Position numbers and translations under genes: made by a program. A stretch of 64,000 nt of DNA. It comes from Wolinella sp963540505 (lineage in GTDB: Bacteria > Campylobacterota > Campylobacteria > Campylobacterales > Helicobacteraceae). Under the pieces are notes generated by a model, which was given only the letters and a program-made list of their open reading frames with translations, was not told the origin of the DNA and searched no databases. Location of the stretch: the NCBI GenBank assembly GCA_963540505.1, contig CAUTMV010000007.1, positions 1-64,000 of the forward strand, given 5' to 3'. This document shows positions 7,885 to 16,955 of this stretch, one piece after another. How positions within the stretch are numbered: the first letter of the stretch is position 1; each line of letters starts with the position of its first letter.

Positions 7885-9234
7885 CACTTTGGTTACTTCG
7901 CTCACGACGAAGCATTTGATACCCAGATCCTGCTGTGGTTTTTGTGGCACAATCGCGCGCTCAAACCCTTGCGCGATTGCCTCTTTTAGCCGTATATCGA
8001 GGCGATTCCCCTCCCTAATATCGCCTGTCAAGCTCACTTCGCCGATAAACACCGTCGTGTTGTTGAGCGGACGATTGCGGAAGCTCGATACCACCGCAGC
8101 GATCACTGCCAAATCCGCAGCAGTCTCGGCGATCTTAATCCCGCCCACGATGTTGATAAAAACATCATAGCGATTGAGCGGAAGCTCGAGTTTGCGCTCC
8201 AAAAGGGCGAGAAGCATATTGAGCCGATTCCCATCAAAGCCCGTCGCCGCGCGCTTTGGCACGCCAAAGCTTGTTTCCCCCACGAGGGCTTGCACCTCAA
8301 GCACGAGGGCTCTACTCCCCTCCATCACGACACTTAGCGCACTCCCCGCCTGAGGCGGACGCTTTTTAAAAAAGAGTCTTGAAGCGTCTTTTGCACTAAT
8401 TAATCCGCCCTGCGTCATCTCAAAAATCCCCACTTCGCTCGTTGTGCCAAAGCGATTTTTAAATCCACGCAAAATACGCAATTCACGCGATGGATCGCCC
8501 TCGAAATAGAGCACGGAATCGACCATGTGCTCAAGCACGCGCGGACCTGCGATTGCACCCTCTTTGGTGATATGCCCGATGATAAAAATCGCAATCCCTC
8601 GCTCTTTGGCAAGGCGCATGAGCCCAAAAGTTACTTCACGCACCTGCGAAACGCTGCCCGGGGCACTAGAGATCTGCTCAGAATAGAGCGTCTGAATGGA
8701 ATCGATCACAACAAGTTCAAAATCCGCCGAATTTAGCGCACTTTGAATGCGCTCAAGCTCGATTTCATTGAGCAAAAAGAGCCGCTCGCTCATCACACCT
8801 AGCCTCTCCGCGCGCGCACGTATCTGCCCGAGGCTCTCCTCGCCACTCACATAGAGGATCGAGCGTGAGGTTTTGGCGAGATTCCCCGCCATTTTTAAAA
8901 GGAGTGTCGATTTCCCCACACCCGGGCTTCCACCCACGAGATAAAGCCCACCTGAGACGATTCCTCCGCCTAGCACGATGTCCAGCTCCGCTTCGCAGGA
9001 GGAGTATTTCAGCACGCTCTCTTGCTTAATCTCTGTGATGGGCATGGGAATCGCGCCGTTTTTGGCTGTTAGACCACTACTTTTGAGCGACTCGATTTGT
9101 CTTTCATTAAGCTCAATGAAGCTCTCCCATGCGCCGCACTGACTACATCTCCCAAGCCATTTTAAGCTCTGGAATCCGCAGTGCTGGCACTCAAAAAGCA
9201 CGCTCTTTTTCTTTGAATTTTTAGGCGCATTCAT
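7870..9234 (-). CDS. radA: DNA repair ATPase RadA
   Basis: A 454-residue RecA-like branch-migration ATPase that helps process recombination intermediates, and in naturally competent bacteria helps incoming DNA recombine. It has a zinc ribbon with C16, C19, C30 and C33, Walker A GGSPGVGKST at 101-110, the RadA-specific KNRFG at 259-263, and a C-terminal Lon-protease-like domain ending near residue 450. The ATG start overlaps the ftsY stop by 4 bp, so it is translationally coupled to the cell-export genes upstream. The 3' end carries a small tandem duplication. Confidence 0.96.
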   Translation of the reverse strand: MNAPKNSKKKSVLFECQHCGFQSLKWLGRCSQCGAWESFIELNERQIESLKSSGLTAKNGAIPMPITEIKQESVLKYSSCEAELDIVLGGGIVSGGLYLVGGSPGVGKSTLLLKMAGNLAKTSRSILYVSGEESLGQIRARAERLGVMSERLFLLNEIELERIQSALNSADFELVVIDSIQTLYSEQISSAPGSVSQVREVTFGLMRLAKERGIAIFIIGHITKEGAIAGPRVLEHMVDSVLYFEGDPSRELRILRGFKNRFGTTSEVGIFEMTQGGLISAKDASRLFFKKRPPQAGSALSVVMEGSRALVLEVQALVGETSFGVPKRAATGFDGNRLNMLLALLERKLELPLNRYDVFINIVGGIKIAETAADLAVIAAVVSSFRNRPLNNTTVFIGEVSLTGDIREGNRLDIRLKEAIAQGFERAIVPQKPQQDLGIKCFVVSEVTKVLEWM

Positions 9235-10103
9235 GCAAATATCGCATCAAGAAGGGTTCTTATATATTCATCTTCGTTAAATGCCACCAAATCTTCCGCA
9301 CCCTCGCCTGTGCCGATGTAAAGAATCGGCACACGAAGTGCGCTGATAATCGAAAAGATTGCGCCCCCTTTAGACGTGCCATCAAGCTTGGTGACGATAA
9401 TCCCATCCACCCCTAGCGTATCGTGGAATATCCTTGCTTGCGCGATTGCAGAGCTCCCCTGCGTGCCATCGATGATGAGTAGCTTTTGATGAGGCGCGCC
9501 TTTTAGGGCTTTATCACACGTCCGCGCGATTTTTAGCAGCTCGTTTTTGAGGTTGGTTTGATTGTGCAATCGCCCTGCGGTATCAATGATGATATGATCG
9601 CTTTTACGCGCGATTCCCGAGGCGATCGTATCATACGCGACCGCGCTTGGATCATGTCCTTGTTGTGTGTGGATAATGGGAATCTCAAGCCTTTGCGCCC
9701 AGAGTTTAAGCTGCTCAATCGCTGCAGCACGAAAGGTATCCCCCGCGCCTAAAATCACGCTGTTGCCCTGCTTTTTATACAGTGTGGCGAGCTTTGCGAT
9801 GGTCGTGGTTTTTCCCGCACCATTCACGCCCAAAACAAGCGTTACGCAGGGTTTGGATTCCACGCTTTTGGGGGTGAGCCGATCATAATAACTCTCCCCG
9901 CGCAAAATCCGATACAACGCCACCTCAAGCTCATTGCGACTTACCTCTTCGCCCAGATTCCCAAGCAGGCTCTCTACAAGCTCATACTCCATATCCGAAG
10001 CGATTAGCACCTCTTCGAGAAGCTCTTTGGGGATTTTTGGCGAGCGTTTGGGTATGAGCGCGTGGATTCCCTCAATGCTCTTGCCTAATATCCGCGCAAT
10101 CAT
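9231..10103 (-). CDS. ftsY: Signal recognition particle receptor FtsY
   Basis: A 290-residue SRP GTPase that docks ribosome-SRP complexes at the inner membrane. The NG domain is complete: G1 GVNGAGKTTT near 92-101, DTAGR for G3, TKLDG for G4, and a closing GTGEG-like segment. The acidic A domain of E. coli FtsY is absent, as in other short FtsY proteins. Its ATG overlaps the stop of the tlpA-like gene by 4 bp and its stop overlaps radA by 4 bp, forming a tight three-gene operon. Confidence 0.95.
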   Translation of the reverse strand: MIARILGKSIEGIHALIPKRSPKIPKELLEEVLIASDMEYELVESLLGNLGEEVSRNELEVALYRILRGESYYDRLTPKSVESKPCVTLVLGVNGAGKTTTIAKLATLYKKQGNSVILGAGDTFRAAAIEQLKLWAQRLEIPIIHTQQGHDPSAVAYDTIASGIARKSDHIIIDTAGRLHNQTNLKNELLKIARTCDKALKGAPHQKLLIIDGTQGSSAIAQARIFHDTLGVDGIIVTKLDGTSKGGAIFSIISALRVPILYIGTGEGAEDLVAFNEDEYIRTLLDAIFA

Positions 10104-10666
10104 CGCTGCTTCTCCAATGCGCGCTTGATGTCAAACTCGATCATCTCCTCAGGCACCGTCCCGATGTAGTGGGTAACATACTCGCCCTTTGGATTGTAGA
10201 GGATCATAAAAGGAATGCTGCGGATTCCCCCAAGGGCTTTAGCGAGCTTTTGATTTTCGCTCGAGAGGGCGATTTTGAAATTAATCTCAAACGCCTCCGC
10301 AAAACGCCCTATCTCCTCTGCACTACGCGTATCTTCCATGAGGATTCCAATGATTTCAAGCTCATCTTTGTGGCTGTTTTTGAGATTAACCAAATGGGGA
10401 ATCTCCGCTTTACACTGCGGACACCATGTCGCAAAAAAATTTAAAAGCACCGCCTTGCCCTCATACCCTTCAAAAAATAGCCCCTTATTATCGTGCTTGC
10501 TTACCTTTAGCACGCTGCCATCGTTTAGCTCTAGGGCGAATTTTCCCGAATTTTGCGTGCGTTTTTGGATATTCACTTCATTTTTATAGCCAAAATCCTC
10601 TTTATCGCAGCCCGCAAAAAACAGCACAAAAACTGCCGCGAAAAATCCCGATAAATGCGCCCTCAT
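10100..10666 (-). CDS. TlpA/ResA-like thioredoxin lipoprotein
   Basis: A 188-residue protein from the ATG at 10666, chosen because AAGGG precedes it by about 8 bp and because it gives a proper lipoprotein signal with lipobox FAGC (Cys20). A thioredoxin-like domain follows, with the redox motif WCPQC (C82, C85) and the cis-proline SIPFMILY segment near 150-157. Such proteins reduce apocytochrome c or other periplasmic disulphides. It is the first gene of the operon with ftsY and radA and is served by a -10 box shared with the divergent neighbour. Confidence 0.85.
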   Translation of the reverse strand: MRAHLSGFFAAVFVLFFAGCDKEDFGYKNEVNIQKRTQNSGKFALELNDGSVLKVSKHDNKGLFFEGYEGKAVLLNFFATWCPQCKAEIPHLVNLKNSHKDELEIIGILMEDTRSAEEIGRFAEAFEINFKIALSSENQKLAKALGGIRSIPFMILYNPKGEYVTHYIGTVPEEMIEFDIKRALEKQR

Positions 10667-10700
10667 CAATAATCCCTTAATCTCAAAATGGATGGCGCAT

Positions 10701-10708
10701 ATTATAAT
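10701..10708. promoter_or_regulatory. Bidirectional -10 element ATTATAAT
   Basis: ATTATAAT contains TATAAT on the plus strand (10703-10708), 37 bp before the cyclo-ligase ATG at 10745. It also contains TATAAT on the minus strand (10706-10701), 35 bp before the tlpA-like ATG at 10666. One palindromic box could serve both divergent operons, making their transcription mutually exclusive. Confidence 0.5.
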
Positions 10709-10744
10709 TGATTTTGCAAAAGCCCAGAATAAAGGCATTCTCTT

Positions 10745-11437
10745 ATGATGATTAAATGCGACAAAACGGACTTTAGAAGCAAATCTCTTGCGAGGCTCAA
10801 GAAGAGGGCGCATTCTTCGCGCCTTTGCTCCGTCGATTCCCGCATTAATCGCGCACTTATTGAGACGCTAAATGCACTAAATCCAAAAAGTATTCTATTT
10901 TTCTATCCGCTGGGAATCGAGGCGGATATTCGCCCCGCGATGGCTTATTTTCGCAAAAAGCAGCCCAAAAAACGCCTTTATTTGCCTTTTATGCAAGATG
11001 TTAGTTTCAAAATGGTAGCATTGCGCTTACCGCTTCTTAAGAAGAAATTCGGTGTCAAAGAGCCTTTATTTTCATATTTTAATCATCACAGGGTTGATGT
11101 CGCTGTGATTCCTATCGTCGGCACAGATAGAAATTTACGCAGAATAGGCTATGGGAAGGGAATGTATGATCGATTTTTCTCTCGTTTGCAAAATAGACCA
11201 ATCACTATTTTTGTCGCCCGCGACCTATGCCTTTCTCACGAAATTATCACACAAAGGTATGATATTCAAGCTGACCTGATTATTACCGCGGACATAGCCC
11301 TATTAAAGGGTAAAACAGATGACAGAGTGGATCGTATCAGGCTCGCTTCTCTCCGCACTGCTCTCGGGAGGAGCGACCTTTTTCATCGCAAGAAAAGTTC
11401 ATCGCGCCAATTACAAAATTCATATCGAAAAAGCTAA
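10745..11437 (+). CDS. 5-formyltetrahydrofolate cyclo-ligase
   Basis: A 230-residue enzyme of the MTHFS family, which converts 5-formyl-THF to 5,10-methenyl-THF using ATP. Family signatures are the basic N-terminal helix, the FFYPLGIEADIRP segment and the nucleotide loop RIGYGKGMYDRF near 138-149. The usual conserved region ends around DLIITADIALL (about residue 187). The last 40 or so residues are basic, unconserved in style and overlap rny by 119 bp in another frame. That suggests a lost stop codon. The start is the first or second of two adjacent ATGs (10745 or 10748). Confidence 0.87.
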   Translation: MMIKCDKTDFRSKSLARLKKRAHSSRLCSVDSRINRALIETLNALNPKSILFFYPLGIEADIRPAMAYFRKKQPKKRLYLPFMQDVSFKMVALRLPLLKKKFGVKEPLFSYFNHHRVDVAVIPIVGTDRNLRRIGYGKGMYDRFFSRLQNRPITIFVARDLCLSHEIITQRYDIQADLIITADIALLKGKTDDRVDRIRLASLRTALGRSDLFHRKKSSSRQLQNSYRKS

Positions 11438-12914
11438 GGCTAAAGCTAAAGCAATCGAGCATGAGGCGGAGCTCTTTTTGCAGGAATCAAAAATCAAAGC
11501 AAGAGAGATCGAGCTAGAGGCTAAGAATCGATATGAGCGCGAGACGCAAAAAGTCATAAAGGATTACGAGAGGCTTCAATACAAATTAGAGAAACAAGAA
11601 GCACGCAATCAGCAGCAACTGGAGTGCAAAAATGACGCAATCAGAGAGGAGCGAGAGCTGCTAAACGAGGAGCGTCTGAAGCTGGCGAACCAATTCCAAG
11701 AGGCTGAAAAGCTTAGGGGTGATTATCAGGCAAAACTGCAAGAATCGCTCGCGCTTTTGTCTCATGTTGCAGGGCTTACGCAGGAAGAAGCGAGGAATCT
11801 CGCGCTTCAAAAAGCGACCGAGCAGTCTCGCGCAGAGATTGCCAAAATCGTGCGCAAATATGAAAAAGAAGCCAAAGAAGAGGGGCGAAGGCGAGCGAAT
11901 TATATCCTCGCGCAGGCGACGACGCGCTTTGCCGGGGAGTTTGCCGCGGAACGACTGGTCAATGTCATTCATCTGCCCAGCGATGAGCACAAAGGGCGCA
12001 TTATCGGTAAAGAAGGGCGTAATATCCGAGCTTTTGAAATGATTTTAGGCGTGGATTTGATTATTGATGACACACCCGGAGAGATCGTGCTTAGCAGCTT
12101 CAACCTCTATCGCCGCGCCATTGCCACACGCACGATCGAAGCGTTGGTGGAAGACGGGAGAATCCACCCCTCAAGAATCGAAGAGATCTATCAAAAAGTG
12201 GTCAAGGAGTTTGAAGAGGAGGTGCTCAAAGAGGGCGAAAATATCGCACTTGATTTGGAGCTTGGATACATTCATCCCGAGATTAAAAAGCTCATCGGGC
12301 GGCTCAAATATCGCGCAAGCTACGGGCAAAACGCACTCGGGCACTCGCTGGAGGTTGCACACCTTGCGAGCGTCATCGCAGGGGAGCTTGGCGGGGATTC
12401 AAGGCTTGCAAGGCGTGCGGGGCTTTTGCATGATATAGGCAAGGCTCTCACGCATGATTTCGCAGGTAGTCATGTTGATTTGGGTGCGGAGGTTTGCAAA
12501 CGCTACAAAGAACACCCCGTCGTGATTAACGCCATTTTCGCGCACCACGGTCACGAGGAGGCTCAAAGTATCGAAAGTGCCGCAGTATGCACCGCTGACG
12601 CTCTCTCTGCGGCTCGTCCGGGAGCGCGACGCGAGGTCATGGAGAGCTTCTTAAAGCGCATGCAAGAGATTGAGGGAATCGCACTGGAACACTACGGCGT
12701 GCGTCAAGCCTATGCAATCAGTGCAGGACGCGAGATACGCGTGATCGTCAATGCAGAGCTGCTAAATGATGAGGAGAGCACGCTCATCGCCCAAGAGATT
12801 GCCCGAGAGATTGAAGCGAGGGTGCAATTCCCGGGCGAAATCAAAGTAAGCGCGATTAGAGAAGTTCGCACTGTAGAGTTTGCAAGGCAATGCACAAATA
12901 AAGCAACCCTCTAA
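11319..12914 (+). CDS. rny: Ribonuclease Y
   Basis: A 531-residue membrane-anchored endoribonuclease that starts mRNA decay. An N-terminal membrane helix (about 5-25) leads into a long charged coiled coil (about 35-170), a KH domain with IIGKEGRNIR, and an HD domain with HSLEVAHLA and LLHDIGKALTHD carrying the metal ligands. Length is typical. AAAGGG lies 8 bp before the ATG, inside the upstream cyclo-ligase gene. The organism also encodes RNase J (49418-51526), so it holds both non-RNase-E decay enzymes. Confidence 0.96.
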   Translation: MTEWIVSGSLLSALLSGGATFFIARKVHRANYKIHIEKAKAKAKAIEHEAELFLQESKIKAREIELEAKNRYERETQKVIKDYERLQYKLEKQEARNQQQLECKNDAIREERELLNEERLKLANQFQEAEKLRGDYQAKLQESLALLSHVAGLTQEEARNLALQKATEQSRAEIAKIVRKYEKEAKEEGRRRANYILAQATTRFAGEFAAERLVNVIHLPSDEHKGRIIGKEGRNIRAFEMILGVDLIIDDTPGEIVLSSFNLYRRAIATRTIEALVEDGRIHPSRIEEIYQKVVKEFEEEVLKEGENIALDLELGYIHPEIKKLIGRLKYRASYGQNALGHSLEVAHLASVIAGELGGDSRLARRAGLLHDIGKALTHDFAGSHVDLGAEVCKRYKEHPVVINAIFAHHGHEEAQSIESAAVCTADALSAARPGARREVMESFLKRMQEIEGIALEHYGVRQAYAISAGREIRVIVNAELLNDEESTLIAQEIAREIEARVQFPGEIKVSAIREVRTVEFARQCTNKATL

Positions 12915-12953
12915 AAGGCGCGTTTGGGGGCGGAATCGATACTCCTAAAATGA

Positions 12954-14225
12954 TTAATATGGAAAAATAACTTCACTTTTTGAATAGTTTGCAGAATGAA
13001 AGATAATCGTCCCATATTTTTGCGCATAATATCCCATGAGTAGCCGCTGTAAGCTTGGCTCGATGCTTGGATAAAACCACGCATTATTGCTCCCTGCGAG
13101 CATAAATTTCGGATAATTTTCATACATCTTATCGCTAGTCGCTTCATAACATATCGCATTGCGAAACGTCTCGCCCGCAATCTCAAAATTAGAGGGCTCA
13201 CCCCCTCCGCCCTCATAATCCTCCGCTCCGCCAAAAAAAAGCTCATTTATGGCTCGTGCAAGGAATCGGGGCAGCGGAATGCGCTCGCCAAAAGGGACTA
13301 GAATAATCTTATCCGCATGCCGCATTTTGCCCTGACTAAAAAGATAAGTGGAGTTAAAAACCCTCCCGCCCTCAACCCTCAGTGCACCCGTGATAATCGC
13401 AATTTGCTCGCTTTTTTGCAGTAAAATCTCAAGAAGCGCGGGCTCTAAATTAAGCGCAAGAGGAAAGGCGGTCTCCGGGAATAAAATTGCACGCCTACCT
13501 TCAAGAATCGCGCGATTAATCTCTGCTAGATTCCCGCTAATTACGCCGCTTCTTCGCACTTTATCCCAGCGCACTCCTTGAGGCAGCTGTGTCTCTACAA
13601 GTAAAATATCAGGAAGGGGAATCGGGGGATTTTTAGGTGTATGAAGCGCGAAAAATAGGGGCAAAAGCGCGAGAAGGCGCATGAATCGCTTGGGCAAATA
13701 GATAAAAAGCAAAAGGGCAGAAAGCACGAGGGCGAATGCGCCTTTAGATGTGGAGAAGTGGCTTGGAAGCAGCATGATTTCTGGCACAAGCCAATCAAAT
13801 CCAAAGGGTGCAATAAAACTGCATAAAAGCAACCACAACGCACGCACAATTGGAGCTCTGAACGCCAAAAGAAACATAAAAATAAGCCCATAAACAAGCC
13901 CGATTCCCACGATGACCAGGGGAATTAGGTAGGCAAAGTGATAATACCTAAAACTTAGCGCAATCCAGTAAAACCATGCGATTCCCACAAAAAAGCCAAA
14001 AAATAGCCCCGCATGTGGCGAAAGTCGCAAAAATAGATAGAGTGCGAGCAGCGCAAGGGGCGAATAGATGAAATTGAAGTGCACGCCAAAATGGTAAAGA
14101 TAGATAAAAAGCGAAAATGTGCAAGCGGCAAATAGCGCGGAAGCTATGTTTTGTGGCAAAAATTGCGCGCGAAAAAATATGCCAAAAGGCTCGCGCACGG
14201 GTAAGAAATGGGCTAGGATTCCCAC
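12954..14225 (-). CDS. lnt: Apolipoprotein N-acyltransferase
   Basis: A 423-residue inner-membrane enzyme that adds the third acyl chain to lipoproteins. The N-terminal half has about six to seven membrane helices. The C-terminal nitrilase-like domain shows the catalytic glutamate in FPETAFPL, the lysine in DKIILVPFGERIPL and the cysteine in NAICYEA. It is shorter than the E. coli enzyme but normal for Campylobacterota. The start is given as GTG at 14225 with no convincing ribosome site; a start some codons downstream is possible. It lies 18 bp after yajQ on the same strand. Confidence 0.9.
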   Translation of the reverse strand: MGILAHFLPVREPFGIFFRAQFLPQNIASALFAACTFSLFIYLYHFGVHFNFIYSPLALLALYLFLRLSPHAGLFFGFFVGIAWFYWIALSFRYYHFAYLIPLVIVGIGLVYGLIFMFLLAFRAPIVRALWLLLCSFIAPFGFDWLVPEIMLLPSHFSTSKGAFALVLSALLLFIYLPKRFMRLLALLPLFFALHTPKNPPIPLPDILLVETQLPQGVRWDKVRRSGVISGNLAEINRAILEGRRAILFPETAFPLALNLEPALLEILLQKSEQIAIITGALRVEGGRVFNSTYLFSQGKMRHADKIILVPFGERIPLPRFLARAINELFFGGAEDYEGGGGEPSNFEIAGETFRNAICYEATSDKMYENYPKFMLAGSNNAWFYPSIEPSLQRLLMGYYAQKYGTIIFHSANYSKSEVIFPY

Positions 14226-14243
14226 GAATTTACAGACTCAAAA

Positions 14244-14747
14244 CTAGCGGAAATTCCCAAAACTAAGCGGCACATCAAACTCCAGCGCGCGTAAATGAGC
14301 AATCACTGCCTGCAAATCATCGATATTTTTAGATTTCACCCTGATTTCGTCGCCCTGAATGGCACTCTGGACTTTGAATTTCCGATCCTTGATAATCTGC
14401 ACAATCTCTTTGGCGATCTCTTGGGTAAGCACATCATTAATCGCATAAACTACCCGCACACTTCCACCTGTGGCACTTTCACGACGCGATTCCTTTAGGC
14501 ATTTAATCGGCAGATTGCGCTTAATGAGCTTGCTATTTAGCATATCTTTGAGCGCGTCAATCTTGTGATCGCTGCTCGCATGGAGCGTTACGCTCTTCTC
14601 TTTTTCATTCAAAATGACCTCTTTAAACTGATCCGCCTTAAAATCAAAGCGAGTGGAAATCTCACGCTCGCACTGATCCAGCGCGTTTTTTAGCTCCTGC
14701 ATGTCAAGCTTTGCGGATATGTCAAATATGTGCTCTTTTGCTGCCAT
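14244..14747 (-). CDS. YajQ family nucleotide-binding protein
   Basis: A 167-residue protein matching the YajQ family over its whole length. It opens with EHIFDISAKLDMQEL, has KEVILNEKEKSVTLHAS in the first half and ends near ALEFDVPLSFGNFR. Members have two ferredoxin-like folds and bind nucleotides; a relative in Xanthomonas binds cyclic di-GMP. That is of interest here because two c-di-GMP-type proteins are encoded in the window, but a link is only inference. AAAGGGGGAG precedes the ATG. It is upstream of lnt in a two-gene unit and divergent from cvpA. Confidence 0.93.
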   Translation of the reverse strand: MAAKEHIFDISAKLDMQELKNALDQCEREISTRFDFKADQFKEVILNEKEKSVTLHASSDHKIDALKDMLNSKLIKRNLPIKCLKESRRESATGGSVRVVYAINDVLTQEIAKEIVQIIKDRKFKVQSAIQGDEIRVKSKNIDDLQAVIAHLRALEFDVPLSFGNFR

Positions 14748-14765
14748 TTTCTCCCCCTTTGAGTG

Positions 14766-14793
14766 CTAAAAATCTTATCATAAAAGATTTTAG
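14766..14793. promoter_or_regulatory. AT-rich inverted repeat between yajQ and cvpA
   Basis: CTAAAAATCTT at 14766-14776 and AAGATTTTAG at 14784-14793 are inverted arms with one extra A and a 7-base loop. They lie 19 bp from the yajQ start, in the divergent promoter region. This could be an operator or a weak hairpin in the yajQ leader; no regulator is identified. Confidence 0.4.
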
Positions 14794-14887
14794 AATATAT
14801 GTTGTAAGATTCCCGCAGACTAAGGCTTTAATCCGCACGCAAAATCCGCATGTGAAAAGTCATCATTTTTGGGAGATACGGGGTATT

Positions 14888-15424
14888 ATGGAAGGGGTTA
14901 GTTATATCGATATCATCGTTGTTGCTTTGACGGTGCTTCTCGGACTGAAGGGGATTATCAACGGGCTTGTTCGTGAGTTTTTCGGTCTGAGCGGCATTCT
15001 TGGGGGTGTTTTTCTTGCTTCGCGATATTCGGAAATGATGGGCGTGTGGATTAGCAAAAATCTCTATGCTTTTGAGAATCAGGCGGCTTTGAATCTGGCG
15101 GGTTTTGTGGCGATTCTTGCGGCGTTTTGGATTGCGATGCTTATTTTAGCAGAGCTTGTGCTTCGTCTTGTGCGAGCAAGCTCGCTTAGCGGGACGGATC
15201 GTCTGCTTGGATTCCTCTTTGCTGCGGGTAAAAATTTCATCATCTTTGCCATCATTGCCTATGCCCTCTCAAATGTCGAAATCATCAACTCAAATCTCAA
15301 ACGCTACACCGGCTCCAGTATCGTCTATCCGATTTTGCTCGCAGTCGGGGGCATGGTAATCGAGCTTGATTCCTTAACGAAAATCCCGCAAGAGAGGGCG
15401 ATTCCCGCCCCACAAGCAGAATAA
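14888..15424 (+). CDS. CvpA family membrane protein
   Basis: A 178-residue inner-membrane protein of the CvpA family (colicin V production accessory), with four hydrophobic segments and the family-typical opening SYIDIIVVALTVLLGLKG, followed by GLVREFFGL. The ATG at 14888 is chosen because an upstream in-frame extension overlaps the yajQ promoter and lacks family sequence. CvpA has been linked to envelope stress and bile tolerance in other bacteria; its biochemical role is unknown. It is placed just before lysS and glyA, the same order as in Helicobacter pylori. Confidence 0.85.
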   Translation: MEGVSYIDIIVVALTVLLGLKGIINGLVREFFGLSGILGGVFLASRYSEMMGVWISKNLYAFENQAALNLAGFVAILAAFWIAMLILAELVLRLVRASSLSGTDRLLGFLFAAGKNFIIFAIIAYALSNVEIINSNLKRYTGSSIVYPILLAVGGMVIELDSLTKIPQERAIPAPQAE

Positions 15425-15434
15425 AGGAGTGGCA

Positions 15435-16955
15435 TTGTTTTCCAATCAATACATTCAGCAGAGGATACAAAAAGGGCGCGAGCTACAAGAAACAGGCGGG
15501 AATCCTTACGACAACAAGCTCGCTCGCACCATAACAAATGCGGAATTTTTGTCTAAATTTACCTCGCTTAAAGGGTGCGAGGGCGAAGAGAAAAAAGATG
15601 AAAATGTTGAGGAATCCATCGTCGGACGCATTAGATTCCTGCGCCACATGGGGAAGGCAGCCTTTGCGAAGCTCGAAGATGAGAGCGGAATCTTGCAGAT
15701 CTATTTTTCGCAAAATGAGCTGGGGGAGGAGTTTAAAACCCTAAAAAAGCTCGCTGAAGTAGGCGATATTGTCGCGGTGAGCGGCTTCCCTTTTGTTACC
15801 CGCACGGGCGAGCTGAGCCTGCATGCGCGCACGATGAAAATCCTCACCAAAGCCATCGTCCCGCTCCCTGAAAAATACCACGGGCTCGTCGATGTGGAGC
15901 TTCGCTATCGTCAGAGATATTTGGATTTAATTATGAATCCCGAGGTCAAAGAGACCTTCAAAATGCGCAGCCAAATCATCTCAAATGTGCGCCGATTCTT
16001 CGAAAATAAGGGCTTTTTGGAGGTTGAAACTCCGATGATGCACCCAATTCCCGGTGGCGCAAATGCAAAACCATTCATCACACATCACAATGCCCTAGAT
16101 GTGGATCGCTACCTAAGAATCGCGCCTGAACTCTACCTGAAGCGGCTCATTGTCGGGGGCTTTGAGGCGGTTTTTGAGCTTAATCGCAATTTCCGCAATG
16201 AGGGCATGGATCATTCGCACAACCCCGAATTTACAATGATTGAGTTCTACTGGGCGTATAAAACTTATCACGAGCTTATGGATCTGACCGAGGAGCTTTT
16301 TGCCTACCTCCTCGCAGAGCTCAACCTGCCTAAAATCCTGCCTCATGGCGGGGATATGATTGATTTCTCCAAGCCCTTTTTGCGCATTACCTACAAGGAC
16401 GCGCTCCACAAAATCGGTGACGTGCCCTATGAGGTTATGGAGGATTGCGCAAAATTGCGCGAATATCTAACCGACGCGGGAATCAAGCTTGAAAACAACC
16501 TAGACATCGGGCATTTGCAGGCTGAAGCATTTGATGCGCTAGTTGAGGAGAAGCTCATCAATCCGACCTTCATCACGGATTTTCCCATCGAGATTAGCCC
16601 GCTGGCTAGACGCAATGATGAAAATCCCCAAATTGCCGATAGATTCGAGCTTTTCATCGGGGGCAAGGAGATTAGCAACGGCTTTAGCGAGCTTAATGAC
16701 CCGCTCGATCAGCTGGAGCGATTCCGCGCGCAAGTCGCGGCGAAAAATGACGGCGATGAGGAGGCACAGCACATGGACGAAGATTATGTATGGGCACTCG
16801 GACACGGCATGCCCCCCACCGCAGGCGAGGGAATCGGGCTTGATCGCCTCGTAATGCTCCTCACAAACAACCGCTCCATCAAAGATGTAATCCTCTTCCC
16901 CGCACTTAAGGTTACCAAGAGCGAATACACTATTTTAAAGGACAACGAGCAATGA
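15435..16955 (+). CDS. lysS: Lysine-tRNA ligase (class II)
   Basis: A 506-residue class II lysyl-tRNA synthetase. It has an N-terminal OB-fold anticodon-binding domain (about 50-150), then motif 1 (FLEVETPMMHPIPGGA), motif 2 (FRNEGMDHSHNPEFTMIEFY) and motif 3 (GIGLDRLVMLL). The TTG at 15435 is preferred to the GTG at 15429 because AAGGAG at 15424-15429 would overlap that GTG. The preferred N-terminus (MFSNQYIQQR) also resembles related enzymes. It overlaps glyA by 4 bp (ATGA), so the two are coupled. Confidence 0.95.
   Translation: MFSNQYIQQRIQKGRELQETGGNPYDNKLARTITNAEFLSKFTSLKGCEGEEKKDENVEESIVGRIRFLRHMGKAAFAKLEDESGILQIYFSQNELGEEFKTLKKLAEVGDIVAVSGFPFVTRTGELSLHARTMKILTKAIVPLPEKYHGLVDVELRYRQRYLDLIMNPEVKETFKMRSQIISNVRRFFENKGFLEVETPMMHPIPGGANAKPFITHHNALDVDRYLRIAPELYLKRLIVGGFEAVFELNRNFRNEGMDHSHNPEFTMIEFYWAYKTYHELMDLTEELFAYLLAELNLPKILPHGGDMIDFSKPFLRITYKDALHKIGDVPYEVMEDCAKLREYLTDAGIKLENNLDIGHLQAEAFDALVEEKLINPTFITDFPIEISPLARRNDENPQIADRFELFIGGKEISNGFSELNDPLDQLERFRAQVAAKNDGDEEAQHMDEDYVWALGHGMPPTAGEGIGLDRLVMLLTNNRSIKDVILFPALKVTKSEYTILKDNEQ

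Noticed and set aside
10667..10813. N-terminal extension of the TlpA-like protein
   Set aside because: It would hide the lipoprotein signal that begins at 10666, and it overlaps the divergent gene.
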